This document shows positions 7,356-9,617 of a stretch of 9,617 bases of DNA, in pieces. Source of the stretch: Methanomicrobiales archaeon. GTDB lineage: Archaea; Halobacteriota; Methanomicrobia; Methanomicrobiales; JACTUA01. The position numbers and the translations under genes are program-made. The stretch covers positions 1 to 9,617 of the forward strand of contig JAJRCM010000113.1 in assembly GCA_028678965.1 (NCBI GenBank). Reading direction: 5' to 3'. The notes under the pieces are model-generated. The model had not been told where the DNA came from, searched no databases, and was given only the letters and a program-made list of their open reading frames with translations. Every line of letters starts with the position of its first letter. Within the stretch, counting starts at the first letter, position 1.

Positions 7356-8042
7356 GTGCAGCAGCCATGGAAACACTGGGTGCATGTGACCAAGCTCGAC
7401 CCTGATAAACGCCTCCCCCCCAACGCTATCGAGGAGGTTGCCACCAGCGGTACGGATGCCCTGATGCTCTCAGGGACGCTCAATGTGACGCGGGAGAACC
7501 TGGGGGCGTTGGTCGATCAGGTAGCAGCCTACGATCTCCCGGTGGTGGTCGAGCCGGCCTCCCCGGAGAGCGTCATTATCGAGCGAATCTCCTCTCTCTT
7601 TGTCCCCAGTGTGCTCAATTCCACTGATGTGCAGTGGATTGTAGGAAAGCACCGTGACTGGGTGCTCCACCAAAGGGTTCCGTGGGAACTGGTAGTACCA
7701 GAGGCATACATTGTCCTGAACCCTGCCTCAGCAGTCGCTCGCGTCACCCGAGCCACCTGTTCCCTCTCCCCGCGGGAGGTTGCTGCCTATACTACTTGTG
7801 CGGATCGGTACTTCCACTTCCCCATTGTCTATATCGAGTACAGCGGAACCTATGGTGACCCCGCGGTGGTGAAAGCCGCGAGTGAGGCGGTGGAGTCGGC
7901 GGTGCTATACTATGGTGGTGGAATCGATTCCGGTGAGCGGGCAGCCACGATGGGCAAGTACGCGGATACCATTGTGGTCGGCAACGCGGTCTACGAGAAA
8001 GGCGTAAAGGTGCTCCGCGACACGGTTCGTGCTGTCCAGTAG
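7356..8042 (+). CDS. Geranylgeranylglyceryl phosphate synthase (PcrB/GGGPS family)
   Basis: The enzyme joins sn-glycerol-1-phosphate to geranylgeranyl diphosphate, the first committed step of archaeal ether-lipid synthesis, as a TIM-barrel prenyltransferase at the membrane-cytosol boundary. The 228-residue product starts with HVTKLDPDK (residues 10-18), the classic first strand. It contains YIVLNPAS in mid-protein, YIEYSGTYGD at 159-168, the phosphate-binding YYGGGI at 185-190, and the GN pair at 209-210 in VVGNAVYEKG. This pattern fits the group I (euryarchaeal) enzymes; the bacterial heptaprenyl relative PcrB is less likely given the archaeal context. GTG 7356 is chosen because AGGTGA precedes it; GTG 7347 would add three residues. 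Upstream, 7330-7355 is only a short spacer with TTTTT at 7336-7340, and a TATA-like TTTATA (7297-7302) could drive the gene, but weakly. The trmJ-like gene begins 13 nt downstream. Confidence 0.93.
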   Translation: MQQPWKHWVHVTKLDPDKRLPPNAIEEVATSGTDALMLSGTLNVTRENLGALVDQVAAYDLPVVVEPASPESVIIERISSLFVPSVLNSTDVQWIVGKHRDWVLHQRVPWELVVPEAYIVLNPASAVARVTRATCSLSPREVAAYTTCADRYFHFPIVYIEYSGTYGDPAVVKAASEAVESAVLYYGGGIDSGERAATMGKYADTIVVGNAVYEKGVKVLRDTVRAVQ

Positions 8043-8043
8043 C

Positions 8044-8051
8044 GAGGAGGG
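8044..8051 (+). promoter_or_regulatory. Strong ribosome binding site deciding the trmJ start
   Basis: GAGGAGGG lies 4 nt before ATG 8056, directly after the preceding stop codon. It excludes the longer reading from GTG 8029, which would overlap the upstream gene and add nine unconserved residues. Confidence 0.75.
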
Positions 8052-8055
8052 ACGG

Positions 8056-8754
8056 ATGCCGAGCATCGAGATCGTACTCGTGGAACCCCTGTATGAAGGG
8101 AACGTGGGGTTCACCGCCCGGGCGATGAAGAACTTCGGGTTTCACCATCTCGTCCTGATCAATCCCTGTACGCTTGGAGACGAGGCAAAGGCCTGTGCCT
8201 CCCACGCCCAGGACGTGCTCGCCAGTGCGGAGACGCTCACCCTTGACGAAGTCTATGATCGCAGCGTACTCACCGTCGCTACTACCGGGGAATTGAACAA
8301 GTCGGTCTGCCGTTCGATGAGGATGCCCTATTACACCCCTGAAGAACTCCGCGAGATAGTGAAGGAAGTGGAGGGACGGATAAGTATCCTTTTCGGCAGG
8401 GAGAACTGGGGATTGAATAACGAGGAGATACAGAAATGCGACATCATCTGCACTATTCCCGGTTCCCCAGAGTACCCCATCCTGAACCTTTCCCATGCGG
8501 CCTGTGTCCTCTGTTATGCGCTCGCAAACCTCCCCCGGGGAATCTATCCCCTTGCCTCGCACCGGGAGATAGACCCGCTGTATGGGCACCTCAACACGTT
8601 TCTGACGAAAATCGATCATCCGGATTTCAAGCGGGAGAACACCATGATGCTCCTGCGCCGCATCCTGGGGCGGACCCAGCTCACCACCCGCGAGGTGAGC
8701 ACCCTCCATGGCCTCTTACGACGGGCAGAATGGCATATCGATAACAAGAAGTAA
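8056..8754 (+). CDS. trmJ: tRNA 2'-O-ribose methyltransferase, TrmJ-like (SPOUT family)
   Basis: SPOUT-class SAM-dependent methyltransferases have a trefoil knot that binds SAM and act as dimers. All three family motifs are present: motif 1, YEGNVGFTARAMKNFG (residues 13-28, with N16 and R22); motif 2, FGRENWGLNN (113-122); and motif 3, IPGSPEYPILNLSHA (134-148, with N144 and S146). The product has 232 residues with a C-terminal helical extension of about 65 residues, as in TrmJ, whose extension supports dimerisation and tRNA binding. Characterised archaeal TrmJ methylates the 2'-O of C32 in tRNA anticodon loops; that target is inferred here by homology. The start at 8056 follows a strong Shine-Dalgarno site. 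The gene is 13 nt behind the GGGP synthase and 26 nt before dcd, probably in one transcript. Confusion with rRNA TrmH-type enzymes is possible, but the motif 3 wording favours TrmJ. Confidence 0.88.
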   Translation: MPSIEIVLVEPLYEGNVGFTARAMKNFGFHHLVLINPCTLGDEAKACASHAQDVLASAETLTLDEVYDRSVLTVATTGELNKSVCRSMRMPYYTPEELREIVKEVEGRISILFGRENWGLNNEEIQKCDIICTIPGSPEYPILNLSHAACVLCYALANLPRGIYPLASHREIDPLYGHLNTFLTKIDHPDFKRENTMMLLRRILGRTQLTTREVSTLHGLLRRAEWHIDNKK

Positions 8755-8780
8755 GCAGGGGCCGGTAGGTACTGATACGC

Positions 8781-9338
8781 ATGATTCTCGTCGATTGGCA
8801 GATACTGGACCGCATTGAACGGGGACACATCAAGGTCGATCCTTTCGATCCCGCTCTTGTGCAGCCAAACTCCCTCGATATCCGTCTGGGAGATCACTTT
8901 GTCTGGTATATTCCCGGTGACGAGGTAATCGATCCGTATAACCGGGAGAGCATCCGGTTAAAGGTGAGTGAGATGCGCTATCCCTCCATGGTTCTCCACC
9001 CCAACCAGTTTCTCCTTGCCGAGACCCTGGAGACAATCGAACTGCCCGATAATATTGTAGCCAGTATCGAGGGCAAGAGCAGCATCGCCCGGCTGGGGGT
9101 TGAGCTCCACCAGACCGGCGGGTGGATCGATGCCGGGTTCCGGGGATCCATCACCCTTGAGATGTGCAACGTGAACCAGCGGCCGGTGCGGATCTACGCT
9201 GGCATGCCCATCGGCCAGCTGGTCTTTTATACCACGGAGCGGGCAGAACGACCCTACCACCTGAAAGGTGACGCGAAATATCTTGACCAGCGGCAGGCGA
9301 CCCTCTCCCGGTATGACGAAAATCCCCGCACGGTTTGA
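8781..9338 (+). CDS. dcd: dCTP deaminase, probably bifunctional dCTP deaminase/dUTPase
   Basis: The enzyme deaminates dCTP; the bifunctional form goes straight to dUMP and pyrophosphate, feeding thymidylate synthesis without releasing dUTP. The 185-residue length matches the family. [11 protein letters not shown] (28-38) and GKSSIARLG (98-106) are the trimer-type nucleotide-binding motifs shared with dUTPases, and [15 protein letters not shown] (114-128) carries the catalytic glutamate E127. The wording [11 protein letters not shown] is closer to the bifunctional enzymes of Methanocaldococcus and Mycobacterium (HxTAG[WF]ID) than to E. coli Dcd (HVTAHRID), so both activities are plausible; this is inference. 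Residue 113 is Gly where those have Ala. Near the end, [15 protein letters not shown] closes the active site in related proteins. The start has a modest TAGGT 10 nt upstream (8766-8770). thrS follows after 55 nt. Confidence 0.92.
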   Translation: MILVDWQILDRIERGHIKVDPFDPALVQPNSLDIRLGDHFVWYIPGDEVIDPYNRESIRLKVSEMRYPSMVLHPNQFLLAETLETIELPDNIVASIEGKSSIARLGVELHQTGGWIDAGFRGSITLEMCNVNQRPVRIYAGMPIGQLVFYTTERAERPYHLKGDAKYLDQRQATLSRYDENPRTV

Positions 9339-9346
9339 TTTAATAA
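9339..9346 (+). promoter_or_regulatory. Possible TATA box of a thrS promoter
   Basis: TTTAATAA directly after the dcd stop is the most AT-rich octamer in the dcd-thrS gap and resembles the archaeal box A. Typical archaeal spacing would put transcription start near 9369, leaving a leader of about 25 nt with GGAG at 9382-9385, 8 nt before the thrS ATG. No clear purine-rich BRE is seen upstream, so this is tentative. Confidence 0.35.
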
Positions 9347-9354
9347 GGCCAGAA

Positions 9355-9368
9355 CACCAACATTGGTG
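9355..9368. repeat. Perfect inverted repeat upstream of thrS, possible operator
   Basis: CACCAA and TTGGTG are exact reverse complements separated by CA. A 2-nt loop is too tight for an RNA hairpin with full arms, so if it is functional it is better read as a dyad for a dimeric DNA-binding protein. It sits between the TATA-like box and the predicted start of transcription of thrS, where a repressor would block the polymerase. A 6-bp dyad can occur by chance in a gap this size, so support is weak. Confidence 0.3.
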
Positions 9369-9393
9369 ACGGCATCGTAACGGAGCTTCACCC

Positions 9394-9617
9394 ATGCGAC
9401 TTCTCCTGATCCATTCCGACCATATCGAGTACGAGGCACGGAAGCAGACCCCCTATGCAGAAACGGGAACAACCCTCAGGGACTCTCTTGACGAAGTACT
9501 GGTGGCGTTCTGTGCTGTTGAGGCAACAGATGAACAGGATACCCCCACGGTGATTCAGCGGGCTGTGACCGAGATCCGAGAGACTGCAGAGAAGCTGGGT
9601 GTCGACCGTATCATGCT
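9394..9617 (+). CDS. thrS: Threonyl-tRNA synthetase, N-terminal editing domain (3' end outside window)
   Basis: ThrRS charges tRNA(Thr). Archaeal ThrRS starts with an editing domain related to D-aminoacyl-tRNA deacylase that removes serine from Ser-tRNA(Thr). The visible 74 residues begin MRLLLIHSDHIEYEARKQ, the typical opening of that archaeal domain, and continue with the helix-rich TVIQRAVTEIRETAEKLGV. Bacterial ThrRS opens differently (a TGS domain), so this is the archaeal form. The catalytic and anticodon-binding domains would lie beyond the right edge. ATG 9394 has GGAG 8 nt upstream. The 55-nt gap after dcd contains a TATA-like box and a dyad, so the gene may have its own promoter in addition to read-through. 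Confidence 0.88.
   Translation, partial: MRLLLIHSDHIEYEARKQTPYAETGTTLRDSLDEVLVAFCAVEATDEQDTPTVIQRAVTEIRETAEKLGVDRIM

Noticed and set aside
7792..8709. 305-codon open frame on the - strand across the GGGP synthase and trmJ
   Set aside because: It spans two well-supported + strand genes, shows no family motif and turns into His/Pro/Arg-rich low-complexity sequence at its end.

Overview
This window looks like chromosomal DNA of a euryarchaeon, most likely a methanogen of the Methanomicrobiales or a close relative. The archaeal assignment rests on a geranylgeranylglyceryl phosphate synthase (archaeal ether lipids), a threonyl-tRNA synthetase that begins with the archaeal-type editing domain, an archaeal-type topoisomerase IA with zinc ribbons and helix-hairpin-helix repeats, and the tightly packed housekeeping layout. 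The order-level guess comes from gene content and the rather high GC and is inference. There is no mobile element, CRISPR array, tRNA, rRNA or restriction/defence gene in the window. All recognised genes lie on the + strand.

Layout. Block 1 (3-7162) is an almost gapless string: the 3' part of purB; a short asparagine-synthetase-like gene; gatC, gatA and gatB for the tRNA-dependent amidotransferase; and topA. Consecutive genes from purB to gatB overlap by 10, 4, 1 and 1 nt, and topA follows gatB after 6 nt, which suggests one transcript with translational coupling. Block 2 (7356-8754) is the geranylgeranylglyceryl phosphate synthase followed by a TrmJ-like tRNA 2'-O-methyltransferase. Block 3 is dcd (dCTP deaminase) and, after a short promoter-like spacer, the start of thrS, which runs off the right edge.

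How the genes fit together. GatCAB converts mischarged Asp-tRNA(Asn) to Asn-tRNA(Asn) in archaea (Gln-tRNA is made by GatDE in that domain). The neighbouring asparagine-synthetase-like protein keeps the ATP-pyrophosphatase half but has only a remnant of the glutaminase half, so it may make or use amide nitrogen in an unusual way. PurB uses aspartate-derived nitrogen in purine synthesis. TrmJ and ThrS add to a tRNA/translation theme; TopA and Dcd serve DNA topology and pyrimidine nucleotide supply.

Most notable points. (1) The topA reading frame stops at 7162, but the next ~165 nt in the -1 frame clearly encode a further helix-hairpin-helix repeat, so the gene is probably frameshifted by one lost base, or the sequence has an error. 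(2) The asparagine-synthetase-like protein has a degenerate N-terminal domain. (3) A perfect 6+6 dyad lies just downstream of a TATA-like box ahead of thrS. I see no convincing wholly new system; the rest is ordinary core genome.
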